In this document: positions 8,309 through 17,646 of the stretch, piece after piece
Numbering within the stretch: the first letter of the stretch is position 1
Layout of the letters: every line of letters starts with the position of its first letter
Assembly (NCBI RefSeq): GCF_900104805.1
Contig: NZ_LT629751.1
Location: forward strand, 3,019,001-3,083,000
Direction of reading: 5' to 3'
DNA: 64,000 bases
DNA from: Pseudomonas oryzae
GTDB taxonomy: Bacteria > Pseudomonadota > Gammaproteobacteria > Pseudomonadales > Pseudomonadaceae
Program-made: the position numbers and the translations under genes
Notes under the pieces: model-generated
The model's input: only the letters and a program-made list of their open reading frames with translations
What the model was told of the DNA's origin: nothing
Database searches by the model: none

Positions 8309-9601
8309 TTACTCGTTGACCTGGCGCAGGTGCGGCGCCGGCTGCTCGGCGCCAAGGTTGGCCAGCATGCGCTCGCTGTACCAGTCGAGGAAGTTGATCA
8401 CGCCGAACTCGTAGGTCTTCGAGTACGGACCCGGCTGGTAGGCGCTGGAGTTGATGCCCTTCTGATTCTCCTCGGCCAGGCGGCGGTCCTGGTCGTTGGT
8501 GGCGTCCCACACCTTGCGCAGGTTTTCCGGATCGTAGTCGACGCCCTCGACGGCGTCCTTGTGCACCAGCCACTTGGTGGTGACCAGCGACTCCTGGGCG
8601 CTGATCGGCCACACGGTGAAGTTGATCATGTGGTCGCCCATGCAGTGGTTCCACGAGTGCGGCAGGTGCAGGATGCGCATCGAGCCGAGGTCGGGGTTCT
8701 GGATGCGGCCCATCAGCTTCTTGCTGCCCTGGCTGCCGTCCATGGTCATCGACACGGTGCCCTTGAGCAGCGGCATGCGCACGATGCGGTTGCGCAGGCC
8801 GAAGCTGGCGTGGGCGTAGGGGATCTTCTCGCTGTCCCAGGCGGCGGCCGAGGCGGCCACGTGGTCCTTGAACTCCTGGGTGGCACGCGGGTCGGTGACG
8901 TCGTCCCACTCCAGCAGGGTGTTGAGCAGCTCCGGGTGCGAACCGCTGCAGTGGTAGCACTCGCGGTTGTTCTCCATCACCAGCTTCCAGTTGGCCTTCT
9001 CCACCAGGGTGGTCTGCACCGCCACCTTGGTGTTCTCCATGTCGTAGGGCTCCATGTAGTGGGCCAGGGTGGCGAGGAAGTCGTCGATCGCCGGCGGGTT
9101 GTCGGCCAGCGAGACGAAGATGTAGCCGCCGGCGGTCTTCACGTTGACCGGCTTGAGGCCGTACTGGTTGAGGTCGAAGTCGTCACCCATCTCGGTGCCG
9201 GCGAACAGCAGGCGGCCGTCCACTTCGTAGGTCCACTGGTGGTAGGGGCAGACCAGCTTGGCGACCTTGCCCTTGTCGCTGGTGCACAGGCGCGAGCCGC
9301 GGTGGCGGCAGACGTTGTGGAAGGCGTGCACCACGCCTTCGGCGCCGCGGATGACGATGATCGGGTTGTCGCCGATCTGCAGGGTCAGGTAGTTGCCCTT
9401 GGCCGGGATCTCGCAGGTCATGCCGGCGATCAGCCATTCCTTGTAGAAGATCTCCTGCAGGTCGATCTGGTGCAGGCGCTCGTCGGTGTAGAACGGCTGC
9501 GGCAGGGAGAAGGTGTGGTCGCGAGTCTGCAGCATCTCGGCGGTGGCCTTGCGGGCGGGCTCCAGCACGTCGCCCAGGCTCAGATTGGTTTTGGCATCCA
9601 T
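8309..9601 (-). CDS. gbcA: Glycine betaine monooxygenase, Rieske oxygenase subunit GbcA
   Basis: GbcA is the terminal oxygenase that demethylates glycine betaine to dimethylglycine and formaldehyde, using electrons from GbcB. The protein is 430 residues. The Rieske 2Fe-2S ligands are in CRHRGSRLC and CPYHQW, and the mononuclear iron site is in NNRECYHCSGSHPE. The ATG at 9601 (MDAKTNLSLG) is preferred; a longer in-frame start would run into the promoter region. It is divergent from gbcB across 415 bp, as in other pseudomonads, where GbdR activates both. Confidence 0.95.
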   Translation of the reverse strand: MDAKTNLSLGDVLEPARKATAEMLQTRDHTFSLPQPFYTDERLHQIDLQEIFYKEWLIAGMTCEIPAKGNYLTLQIGDNPIIVIRGAEGVVHAFHNVCRHRGSRLCTSDKGKVAKLVCPYHQWTYEVDGRLLFAGTEMGDDFDLNQYGLKPVNVKTAGGYIFVSLADNPPAIDDFLATLAHYMEPYDMENTKVAVQTTLVEKANWKLVMENNRECYHCSGSHPELLNTLLEWDDVTDPRATQEFKDHVAASAAAWDSEKIPYAHASFGLRNRIVRMPLLKGTVSMTMDGSQGSKKLMGRIQNPDLGSMRILHLPHSWNHCMGDHMINFTVWPISAQESLVTTKWLVHKDAVEGVDYDPENLRKVWDATNDQDRRLAEENQKGINSSAYQPGPYSKTYEFGVINFLDWYSERMLANLGAEQPAPHLRQVNE

Positions 9602-10016
9602 CGGTGGCTCCTCTGCCGGCATGCGCCGCCGGCTCTCGAAAGTGGCTGATACGGTTGCTACGCAAGGTCGCACCACCGGTCCCTCTCGCTTGGCGCCGAA
9701 CGCGACCCGTCATGGCGGGTGGGAGGGCCGGAGCGCTTGAAAACCTTCTCGCTCGGCTGGAAACGAGTGTGGGGGCGACACCTCCCGCGACCTTATCCGT
9801 GCGCGACACGACCGGATCCGTTTCCGACGACTCCACCCCAGACGCCATCGGCAGGTCGCGATGAGCATGGGAATGTCGCGGACAGGTAAATGGCCCGCCG
9901 GAGGCATGCGCACAATCGCCTCAACAGAGCGCGGCGGAGCGCCCCACGGGGGCGTCCACTGCAGAGAAAATCCCGCGACCTTGCGCCGGGATCACAGCCA
10001 ACGTGCAGAGGTGAGC
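9602..10016. promoter_or_regulatory. gbcA-gbcB divergent control region
   Basis: No gene is seen in these 415 bases. GTCGCG occurs at 9855 and again at 9875, a direct repeat with a 20-bp period, as expected for an AraC-type activator bound on one helix face. Three further gcgac half-sites lie at about 9775, 9787 and 9803. GbdR is the known activator of gbcAB in P. aeruginosa; assigning these repeats to it is inference. Confidence 0.5.
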
Positions 10017-11114
10017 ATGTCCAACTTCCTCAATCCGGTCAGTACCCAGACCTGGACCAACGGCCGCCATCTGGTCCGCTGCGTCAAGGTGATCCAGGAA
10101 ACCGCCGACGTGCGTACCTTCTGCTTCATGGCCGACCAGCCGATGGTGTTCTTCTTCAAGCCCGGCCAGTTCGTCACCCTGGAGCTGACCATCGACGGCG
10201 AGCCGGTGATGCGCTCCTACACCATCTCCAGCTCGCCCTCGGTGCCCTACAGCTTCTCGCTGACCATCAAGCGCGTGCCCGGCGGCAAGGTGTCCAACTG
10301 GCTGCACGACAACCTCAAGGAAGGCGACCAGCTCCCGGTGCACGGCCCGGTCGGCCTGTTCAACGCCATCGACTTCCCCGCCGACAAGGTGCTCTACCTG
10401 TCCGGCGGCGTCGGCATCACCCCGGTGATGTCGATGGCGCGCTGGTTCTTCGACACCAACGGCGAGGTCGACATGGTGTTCGTGCACAGCGCGCGCACGC
10501 CCAAGGACATCATCTACCACCGCGAGCTGCGCCACATGGCCTCGCGCATCGAGAACTTCAAGCTGCACCTGATCTGCGAGAAGTACGAGATCGGCGAAAC
10601 CTGGGCCGGCTATCGCGGCTACCTCAGCCAGAAGATGCTCGAGCTGATCGCCCCCGACTTCATGGAACGCGAGGTGTTCTGCTGCGGACCGACGCCGTAC
10701 ATGAACGCGGTGCGCCGCCTGCTCGAGGCCAACGGCTTCGACATGCAGCGCTACCACGAGGAAGCCTTCGGCCCGACGCCGGCCGAGGTGCGCGAGGAGG
10801 CCCAGGAGCATGCCGCCGAGGCGGCCGAAGCCGCCCAGCAGCCGGTCGGCGAACAGCGCCTGGTGGAGTTCACCGCCACCGGCAAGAGCGTGCACATCAA
10901 GCCCGGCGAGACCGTGTACGCCGCCGCCGCCAAGGTCGGCCTGCACATCCCCAAGGCCTGCGGCATGGGAATCTGCGGCACCTGCAAGGTGCTCAAGACC
11001 ACCGGCGAGGTGAGCATGGAGCACAACGGCGGCATCACCGACGAGGATGTCGCAGAGGGTTACATCCTGTCGTGCTGCAGCGTGCCGCAGGGCGACGTGA
11101 CCATCGACTACTGA
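10017..11114 (+). CDS. gbcB: Glycine betaine monooxygenase, reductase subunit GbcB
   Basis: GbcB passes electrons from NAD(P)H through FAD and a plant-type 2Fe-2S cluster to GbcA. The protein is 365 residues. The FAD site is RSYTISSSPS, the pyridine nucleotide site is GGVGITPVMSMAR, and the ferredoxin domain at the C-terminus has CGMGICGTC followed by a fourth Cys near the end (SCCSVPQG). An Ala/Glu-rich linker of about 25 residues joins the domains. The start at 10017 gives MSNFLNPVSTQTW; an upstream in-frame ATG at 9861 falls within the control region. Confidence 0.95.
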   Translation: MSNFLNPVSTQTWTNGRHLVRCVKVIQETADVRTFCFMADQPMVFFFKPGQFVTLELTIDGEPVMRSYTISSSPSVPYSFSLTIKRVPGGKVSNWLHDNLKEGDQLPVHGPVGLFNAIDFPADKVLYLSGGVGITPVMSMARWFFDTNGEVDMVFVHSARTPKDIIYHRELRHMASRIENFKLHLICEKYEIGETWAGYRGYLSQKMLELIAPDFMEREVFCCGPTPYMNAVRRLLEANGFDMQRYHEEAFGPTPAEVREEAQEHAAEAAEAAQQPVGEQRLVEFTATGKSVHIKPGETVYAAAAKVGLHIPKACGMGICGTCKVLKTTGEVSMEHNGGITDEDVAEGYILSCCSVPQGDVTIDY

Positions 11115-11160
11115 GCCCCGCCGCCGGGCGCCGCGCAGACGGCGCCCGGCCAGGCTGCTC

Positions 11161-11751
11161 AATAAATCGCCAACCCCGCCCAGGCCGCACCGCTGCTGGT
11201 CCGCAGCCATCGTCGCACACGTTGTCCACAGACTGCCGCACCGAAACTGTGGTCAGCCTCCGAGTTGTCCACAGTCAGCGCGCGGGTCTCGTCTGGTTTG
11301 CCCACAGCCCCGGACCGCTACCGGGGGTTGCGCAGAAAATCACCAATCCCGCGCAGGCCACGCCGCTGCCGGCCCGCAGCCATCGCCGCACACGTTATCC
11401 ACAGACTGCCGCACCGAAACTGTGGCCAGCCGCCCGGGTTCTCCACCGCCGGGACGCGGCCTGCGTGCACCTGTCCAGCGTCCGGGGCCGGCGCCGGACC
11501 GCTGCGCAAAAAACCAGCAATCGCGCGCAGCCCCCGCCGTTGCTGGCCTGCAGCCATTGCCGCACATGTTGTCCACAGACTGCCGCACCGAAACTGTGGC
11601 CAGTTGCCCGGCCGCGCAACGGCAACCGCTCGAAATTTGCCCAATCGCCGGGAAGCCGCGGCCCGCCTGCGCTGCAGCCGGCTGCCGACACGTTATGCAC
11701 AGCCCCGTCCACCGCCCCTGTGCACAACTGCCGGAATCGGCCTGTGGACAA
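11161..11751. other. Tandem repeats carrying a cluster of seven DnaA boxes
   Basis: The 745 bp between gbcB and the serine dehydratase gene holds no convincing gene. It contains three imperfect tandem repeats of about 173 bp and a shorter fourth. Sites matching TTRTNCACA lie at 11222, 11265, 11395, 11569 and 11693 on the plus strand and at 11719 and 11743 on the minus strand; 11395 (TTATCCACA) and 11693 (TTATGCACA) match the strict consensus. In the first three repeats each box is followed by the same ACTGCCGCACCGAAA and then CTGTGG, forming CCACAG-N15-CTGTGG. A weaker TTGCCCACA is at 11298. No AT-rich unwinding element is visible. Confidence 0.75.
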
Positions 11752-11859
11752 GCGCGCAGGGCGAATGCGGACACTTTCGCGTCGAACCTGGACAGTTCTT
11801 CCCCGCGGCCGCCACCGACAATCAACCGCAATCCGCGTCATCCGGTTGAGGAGTCCGTC

Positions 11860-13236
11860 ATGGCCATCAGCGTGTTCGACCTGTTCAAGATCGGTATCGG
11901 CCCGTCCAGCTCGCATACCGTCGGCCCCATGCGCGCCGCCGCCCTGTTCGTCGGCGCCCTGCGCGAGCGTCGCCTGCTCGAGCGCGTCACCCGCCTCGAG
12001 GTGCGCCTGTACGGCTCGCTGTCCGCCACCGGCGTCGGCCACGGCAGCGACCGCGCGGTGATCATGGGCCTGATGGGCGAGTGGCCCGACAGCATCGACC
12101 CGGCCTGCATCGCCCCGCGCATCGATGAGTTGCTCGCCAGCGGCCGCCTGCTGCTCGACGGCCGCCTCGCGGTGCCCTTCGACTGGGCGCGCGACATGCG
12201 CCTGCTCGACGAGAACCTGCCCTACCACCCCAACGCCATGACCCTGATCGCCTGGGGCGAAGCCGGCGAGCTGCGTCAGGACACCTACTACTCGGTCGGC
12301 GGCGGCTTCGTGGTCGACGCCGAGCAGGCCGCCGCCGGCCAGCTCGACCAGGACCACACCCGCCTGCCCTACGAATTCGACAGCGCCGCCGAGCTGCTGA
12401 GCCTGTGCCGGCAGCACGGCCTGCGCGTCTCCCAGCTGATGATGGAGAACGAGAAGGCCTGGCGCAGCGAGGCGGAGATCCGCGCCGGGCTGATGCGCCT
12501 GTGGCAGGCCATGCGCGAGTGCGTGGACAACGGCCTCAAGCACGAAGGCACGCTGCCCGGCGGGCTCAACGTGCAGCGCCGCGCGGCCAAGCTGCATCGC
12601 AGCCTGCAGCAGCTGAGCAAGCCCAACGTGATCGGCTCGACCCTGAGCGGCATGGAGTGGGTCAACCTGTTCGCCCTGGCGGTCAACGAGGAGAACGCCG
12701 CCGGCGGGCGCATGGTCACCGCGCCGACCAACGGCGCGGCGGGGATCATCCCGGCGGTGCTGCACTACTACGTGCGCTTCAGCCCGGCGGTGAGCGAGGC
12801 CGACGTGGTCGACTACCTGCTCGCCGCGGCGGCGGTGGGCATCCTGTGCAAGAAGAACGCCTCGATCTCCGGCGCCGAGGTCGGCTGCCAGGGCGAGGTC
12901 GGCTCGGCCTGCGCGATGGCCGCGGCGGGGCTGGCCGAGGTGCTCGGCGCCACCCCGGCGCAGCTGGAGAACGCTGCCGAGATCGGCCTGGAGCACAACC
13001 TCGGGCTGACCTGCGACCCGGTCGGCGGGCTGGTGCAGGTGCCGTGCATCGAGCGCAACGCGATCGCCGCGGTGAAGGCGATCAACGCGGCGCAGATGGC
13101 GCTGCGCGGCGACGGCGAGCACTTCATCTCGCTGGACCGGGTGATCCGCACCATGCGCGACACCGGCGCCGACATGCACGACAAGTACAAGGAGACCTCG
13201 CGCGGCGGCCTCGCGGTCAGCGCCATCGAGTGCTGA
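11860..13236 (+). CDS. sdaB: L-serine ammonia-lyase (iron-sulfur L-serine dehydratase)
   Basis: This enzyme deaminates L-serine to pyruvate and ammonia using a 4Fe-4S cluster. The single-chain protein is 458 residues, with the beta domain first ([20 protein letters not shown] at the N-terminus) and the alpha catalytic domain second. Candidate cluster cysteines are in [18 protein letters not shown] and LTCDPVGG. Glycine betaine and creatine are degraded via sarcosine and glycine to serine, so its place between gbcB and creatinase fits a shared catabolic route. The start at 11860 lies 8 bp after a GAGGAG site. The long upstream region holds the DnaA-box repeats. Confidence 0.93.
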   Translation: MAISVFDLFKIGIGPSSSHTVGPMRAAALFVGALRERRLLERVTRLEVRLYGSLSATGVGHGSDRAVIMGLMGEWPDSIDPACIAPRIDELLASGRLLLDGRLAVPFDWARDMRLLDENLPYHPNAMTLIAWGEAGELRQDTYYSVGGGFVVDAEQAAAGQLDQDHTRLPYEFDSAAELLSLCRQHGLRVSQLMMENEKAWRSEAEIRAGLMRLWQAMRECVDNGLKHEGTLPGGLNVQRRAAKLHRSLQQLSKPNVIGSTLSGMEWVNLFALAVNEENAAGGRMVTAPTNGAAGIIPAVLHYYVRFSPAVSEADVVDYLLAAAAVGILCKKNASISGAEVGCQGEVGSACAMAAAGLAEVLGATPAQLENAAEIGLEHNLGLTCDPVGGLVQVPCIERNAIAAVKAINAAQMALRGDGEHFISLDRVIRTMRDTGADMHDKYKETSRGGLAVSAIEC

Positions 13237-13267
13237 GCGCCTGCCCATCTTTGAGGAGATCCGCCCC

Positions 13268-14269
13268 ATGACCGCCATGTTGAACCGGGCGCCCGCGCCG
13301 CGCCCCCTGGAATCCATCGCCTTCCTGCTGGTCGAGCACTTCAGCCTGGTCGCCCTGGCCGCCGCGCTGGAACCGCTGCGCCTGGCCAACCAGCTGAGCG
13401 GCCGCGGCCTGTTCCGCTGGCACACCCTGACCCTCGACGGCCGCCCGGTGCGCGCCAGCAACGGCATGCTGGTCGCCCCGGACGGCGCGGCGCGTGGCCA
13501 GCAGGCGGACGCCCTGATCCTCTGCGGCGGCGACGGCAGCACGCGCCTCGACGACCCCGCGCATGCCCGCCTGCTGCGCGAGCAGGCCACCCGCGGCGTA
13601 CACCTCGGCGCGCTCGGCTCGGGCAGCTGGACCCTGGCGCGCGCCGGCCTGCTCGACGGCTACCAGTGCAGCACCGCCTGGGAATGCCGCGCCGACCTGC
13701 ACGCGGGCTTCCCGGCCGTATCGCTCAGCCCGCAGAGCTTCGTCCTCGACCGCGACCGCTACACCGCGGCCGGCGGCACCGCCGCCATGGCGATGATGCT
13801 GCAGCTGATCGGCCGCAGCCACGGCGCCGAGCTGATGGCGGCGATCGACGAGACCCTGGCCGGCGCCCACCTGCCGGCCGCCCCCGAGGCGCCGCGCCTG
13901 CCGCCGTCGCGCCTGCGCGGCATCGGCCATCCCAAGCTCAAGGAGGTGATCCAGCTGATGGAGAACAACCTCGAGGAACCCATCGACCTCGAGCTGCTGG
14001 CCGGCTACATCGCGCTGTCGCGCCGCCAGCTGGAGCGCCTGTTCCAGAAGCATCTGTACTGCTCGCCGTCGCGCTACTACCTCAAGCTGCGCCTGCTGCG
14101 CGCCCGGCAGATGCTCAAGCAGACCGACCAGCCGATCGTCGAGGTGGCCAGCGGCTGCGGCTTCCTCTCGGCGCAGAGCTTCTCGCGCTGCTACCGCGAG
14201 CACTTCGGCATCCCGCCGAGCAACGAGCGGCCGAGCCGCGCGCGGGTGTGCCGGACGCTGGTGCACTGA
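13268..14269 (+). CDS. GlxA-type AraC-family transcriptional regulator
   Basis: The 333-residue protein has a DJ-1/PfpI-like amidotransferase domain (about 10-195) and a C-terminal AraC double helix-turn-helix (about 220-315, with the typical GFLSAQSFSRCYREHFG). This is the architecture of GbdR, CdhR and SouR, which sense glycine betaine derivatives, carnitine breakdown and sarcosine. Its position 31 bp after the serine dehydratase gene and just before creatinase suggests it senses creatine or sarcosine. The start has a good GAGGAG ribosome-binding site. It is not identified beyond the family. Confidence 0.9.
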   Translation: MTAMLNRAPAPRPLESIAFLLVEHFSLVALAAALEPLRLANQLSGRGLFRWHTLTLDGRPVRASNGMLVAPDGAARGQQADALILCGGDGSTRLDDPAHARLLREQATRGVHLGALGSGSWTLARAGLLDGYQCSTAWECRADLHAGFPAVSLSPQSFVLDRDRYTAAGGTAAMAMMLQLIGRSHGAELMAAIDETLAGAHLPAAPEAPRLPPSRLRGIGHPKLKEVIQLMENNLEEPIDLELLAGYIALSRRQLERLFQKHLYCSPSRYYLKLRLLRARQMLKQTDQPIVEVASGCGFLSAQSFSRCYREHFGIPPSNERPSRARVCRTLVH

Positions 14270-14297
14270 GTTTTACGGGTCACATGCACCACCCTTG

Positions 14298-14337
14298 GAC
14301 CCGCCCGCGCCAGGTGCGCGGTGCGGGTTCTTTTTTG
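14298..14337 (+). terminator. Rho-independent terminator after the AraC-type regulator
   Basis: ACCCGCCCGCGC (14299-14310) pairs with 14316-14328 with one bulge, followed by a run of six Ts. It separates the regulator from the creatinase gene. The next 265 bases up to the operator-like motif show no gene. Confidence 0.8.
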
Positions 14338-14605
14338 CCCGTGCGGACATTCGCCGCCGAGCAGCTCCGCTGCGGGTTGCCGCGAGCTGCGCCTGTTGCG
14401 CCCTCCGGGACAAGTCACTGTCTCCCGGCCTCGCCCTCCTCCGACACGCTCTGCCCCCTCCCGGGCGCCCTCCCTTGCGTCGCTCAAGCCCAGCGAAAGT
14501 GGCTCGCCCCAAGGGCGCAATCACAGCTGCCGCATCGCCCGCGGCTACGGCGACCATCCCACTTTCCGCCCTGGACACCCCTGCGAACCCCACAGCGGAT
14601 CCGAC

Positions 14606-14632
14606 CAACTTCGGGTCGGAAACGTGCAAAAA
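14606..14632 (+). promoter_or_regulatory. 27-bp motif upstream of creatinase, shared with creatininase
   Basis: The sequence CAACTTCGGGTCGGA, then two variable bases, CGT, one variable base and CAAAAA is found here, 86 bp before the creatinase start, and again at 17647-17673 before creatininase with only three differences in 27 bp. It is a candidate operator for a regulator of both genes. Confidence 0.6.
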
Positions 14633-14718
14633 CCCGCCGCCCCCCTCTGTTGGAATGAATCCAACGACGCCCCACTGCCCTGAGCGTCGTCCACCGAACA
14701 ACCACAAGGATTCACGCC

Positions 14719-15930
14719 ATGCAGATGCCCCAAACCCTCCGGATCCGGAACGGCGAAAAGGTCAACTCGACGTTCTCCGCCCAGGAATACGCCAACCGTC
14801 AGGCCAAACTGCGCGCCCATCTGGCGGCAGAGAACATCGACGCGGCGGTCTTCACCTCGTACCACAACATCAACTACTACAGCGACTTCGTGTACTGCTC
14901 GTTCGGCCGCCCCTACGCCCTGGTGGTGACCCAGGACGCCGTGACCAGCATCAGCGCCAACATCGACGGCGGCCAGCCGTGGCGCCGTACCGTGGGCACC
15001 GACAACATCGTCTACACCGACTGGCAGCGCGACAACTTCTTCGTCGCCATCCAGCAGGCGCTGCCCAAGGCCCGCCGCATCGGCATCGAATACGACCACC
15101 TGAACCTGCAGAACCGCGACAAGCTGGCCGCCCGCTACCCGGAAGCCGAGCTGGTCGACGTCGCCGCCCCGTGCATGCGCATGCGCATGATCAAGTCCGC
15201 CGAAGAACACGCGATCATCCGCCATGGCGCCCAGGTCGCCGACATCGGCGGCGCGGCGGTGGTCGAAGCCCTGCGCGACCAGGTGCCGGAATACGAAGTG
15301 GCCCTGCACGCCACCCAGGCCATGATCCGCGAGATCGCCAAGCGCTTCCCGGACGGCGAGCTGATGGACACCTGGACCTGGTTCCAGTCCGGCATCAACA
15401 CCGACGGCGCGCACAACCCGGTGACCTCGCGGCGGGTGAACAAGGGCGACATCCTCAGCCTGAACTGCTTCCCGATGATCGCCGGCTACTACACCGCGCT
15501 GGAGCGCACCCTGTTCCTCGACCACTGCTCCGACGACCACCTGCGCCTGTGGGAAGTCAACGTCAAGGTGCACGAGGCCGGCCTCAAGCTGATCAAGCCG
15601 GGCATGCGCTGCTCCGACATCGCCAAGGAACTCAACGAGATCTTCCTGGCCCACGACGTGCTGCAGTACCGCACCTTCGGCTACGGCCACTCCTTCGGCA
15701 CCCTCAGCCACTACTACGGCCGCGAGGCGGGCCTGGAGCTGCGCGAGGACATCGACACCGTGCTGGAGCCGGGCATGGTGGTGTCGATGGAGCCGATGAT
15801 CATGCTGCCGGAAGGTCTGCCGGGCGCCGGCGGCTACCGCGAGCACGACATCCTCATCGTCAACGAGAACGGCGCCGAGAACATCACCAAGTTCCCCTAC
15901 GGCCCGGAGAAAAACATCATCCGCAAGTAA
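14719..15930 (+). CDS. Creatinase (creatine amidinohydrolase)
   Basis: Creatinase hydrolyses creatine to sarcosine and urea in the cytoplasm. The protein is 403 residues with the pita-bread fold of the M24 family but without metal use. The catalytic residues known from the P. putida enzyme fall at identical numbers here: His232 (DGAHNPV), Glu262 (TALERTLF) and Glu358 (VSMEPMI). The matching numbering supports the start at 14719. It lies downstream of a GlxA/AraC-type regulator and upstream of an MHS transporter, creatininase and an NCS1 permease. Confidence 0.96.
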   Translation: MQMPQTLRIRNGEKVNSTFSAQEYANRQAKLRAHLAAENIDAAVFTSYHNINYYSDFVYCSFGRPYALVVTQDAVTSISANIDGGQPWRRTVGTDNIVYTDWQRDNFFVAIQQALPKARRIGIEYDHLNLQNRDKLAARYPEAELVDVAAPCMRMRMIKSAEEHAIIRHGAQVADIGGAAVVEALRDQVPEYEVALHATQAMIREIAKRFPDGELMDTWTWFQSGINTDGAHNPVTSRRVNKGDILSLNCFPMIAGYYTALERTLFLDHCSDDHLRLWEVNVKVHEAGLKLIKPGMRCSDIAKELNEIFLAHDVLQYRTFGYGHSFGTLSHYYGREAGLELREDIDTVLEPGMVVSMEPMIMLPEGLPGAGGYREHDILIVNENGAENITKFPYGPEKNIIRK

Positions 15931-15945
15931 ACGCCATCGCCAGCC

Positions 15946-15975
15946 GGCGGCGGGCACCAGGTCCTGCCCGCCGCC
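15946..15975 (+). other. Strong GC hairpin after creatinase
   Basis: GGCGGCGGGCA pairs perfectly with TGCCCGCCGCC across an 8-nt loop, 15 bp after the stop. There is no T run, so it may protect the 3' end or reduce readthrough rather than terminate. The rest of the 360-bp gap to the MFS gene shows no gene. Confidence 0.45.
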
Positions 15976-16290
15976 CGGCCGGAGCAATGCGCGACGTGAC
16001 GTGACGCAAGCGGGTCCCGTCTCCGGCCAGCCCCGCGCTGCGCGCCGGAATCGCCACACGCGACGACCGCCGGAACCTTCCGGCGTCCGCCGCCACGCTT
16101 GAACTACCAGCTGCCGAACTATCCATTACAAAACAACAGAGGTGTGGGCGATGGTCAGGTTAAACTGCAGCACTCTCCGTCCCGGAGATTGCTGCGCGAC
16201 ATGCGCAGTGCGCGAAGAGGGTGTCCGGCTTTGGGCACCAGTTGCAACGAGAGGGATCGAAACGGGCAATCAACCCTGTGGAGGTGCCCG

Positions 16291-17631
16291 ATGAGCACGC
16301 TCAACGATTCCCTGGTCTACGGCGCCACCGGCCGCAGCGACTCCATGGCACAGCGCAGTACCCTGCGCCGCGCGGCCACCGCCAGCTTCATGGGCAACTT
16401 CGTCGAATGGTTCGACTACGCCGCCTACGGTTACCTGGCGGCGGTGATCGCGGTGGTGTTCTTCCCGGCGGCCGACAAGACCACCGGTCTGCTCGCCACC
16501 TTCGCGGTGTTCGCCATTTCCTTCATCGTCCGCCCGGTCGGCGGCATCATCTGGGGTCACATCGGCGACCGCTACGGCCGACGCAACGCCCTGTCGCTGT
16601 CGATCCTGATCATGTCCGGCTCGACCTTCTGCATCGCCCTGCTGCCGACCTACGCCCAGGTGGGCATGCTCGCCCCGCTGCTGCTGCTGCTGATCCGCCT
16701 GGTGCAGGGCTTCTCCGCCTCCGGAGAGTACGCCGGCGCGGCGGCCTTCCTCGCCGAGTACGCCCCGGACCGCAAGCGCGGCTTCTACACCTGCCTGGTG
16801 CCGGCCAGCACCGCCGCCGGCCTGCTGTTCGGCTCGCTGTTCGCCGCCGGCCTCTACTCGCAGCTCGACAGCGAACAGCTGCACAGCTGGGGCTGGCGCC
16901 TGCCGTTCCTGCTCGCCGCCCCGCTGGGCCTGATCGGCCGCTACATCCGCCTGCACCTGGAGGACACCCCGAAGTTTCGCGAGATGGAGAAGGCGCTGGA
17001 GAAGAAGGAGGGCAGCCACAAGGCGCCGATCGGCGAACTGCTCGGCGTGCACCGCAAGCGCGTGCTGGTGGCCATCGGCGTCACCTGCCTCAACGCGGTG
17101 GCCTTCTACCTGATCCTCAGCTACATGCCGACCTACCTGTCCACCGAGATGGGCATGAGCGAGACCGACTCGTTCCTCGCCTCCACGGTGTCGCTGGCCA
17201 CCTACATCGGCTTCATCTTCCTGATGGGCATGCTGTCCGACCGCTTCGGCCGCAAGACCATGCTGATCGCCGCCTCGCTGCTGTTCCTCGCCATCACCGT
17301 GCCGCTGTTCACTGCCCTGCAGGGGCAGACCTTCGCCTTCATCCTGCTGATCCAGATCGCCTTCGGCCTGATGTTGGCGATGAACGACGGTACCCTGCCG
17401 TGCTTCCTCGCCGAGGTGTTCCCCACCCGCGTGCGCTACACCGGCTTCGCCTTCAGCTTCAACACCGCCAACGCGCTGTTCGGCGGCACCGCGCCGTTCA
17501 TCGCCACCTGGCTGATCAGCCAGACCGGCGACAAGATGGCCCCGGCCTGGATGCTGGTCGGCGCGGCGGGCGTGGCCCTGCTGGCGATGCTGTGCATCCG
17601 CGAGACCGCCCACCAGGCACTGAGCGACTGA
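16291..17631 (+). CDS. MFS transporter of the metabolite:H+ symporter (MHS) type
   Basis: The 446-residue protein has twelve predicted membrane segments and the family signatures FVEWFDYAAYGYLA near residue 35 and GDRYGRRNAL after the second helix. MHS members such as ProP, ShiA and KgtP import organic acids or betaines with protons. Between creatinase and creatininase it probably imports creatine, creatinine or a related methylamine; this is inferred from position only. The start at 16291 follows a GGAGG site; a further upstream in-frame start is not supported by family length. Confidence 0.9.
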   Translation: MSTLNDSLVYGATGRSDSMAQRSTLRRAATASFMGNFVEWFDYAAYGYLAAVIAVVFFPAADKTTGLLATFAVFAISFIVRPVGGIIWGHIGDRYGRRNALSLSILIMSGSTFCIALLPTYAQVGMLAPLLLLLIRLVQGFSASGEYAGAAAFLAEYAPDRKRGFYTCLVPASTAAGLLFGSLFAAGLYSQLDSEQLHSWGWRLPFLLAAPLGLIGRYIRLHLEDTPKFREMEKALEKKEGSHKAPIGELLGVHRKRVLVAIGVTCLNAVAFYLILSYMPTYLSTEMGMSETDSFLASTVSLATYIGFIFLMGMLSDRFGRKTMLIAASLLFLAITVPLFTALQGQTFAFILLIQIAFGLMLAMNDGTLPCFLAEVFPTRVRYTGFAFSFNTANALFGGTAPFIATWLISQTGDKMAPAWMLVGAAGVALLAMLCIRETAHQALSD

Positions 17632-17646
17632 AACCCGCGATCCTGA

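Noticed and set aside
11161-11751. Main chromosomal replication origin
   Set aside because: DnaA boxes are present, but there is no dnaA, dnaN, rpmH or gidA gene nearby and no AT-rich unwinding stretch. A titration or regulatory site is more likely.
16099-16125. Sigma-70 promoter TTGAAC-N15-TATCCA before the MFS gene
   Set aside because: The spacing of 15 bp is too short and the -10 is weak, so I do not call it.
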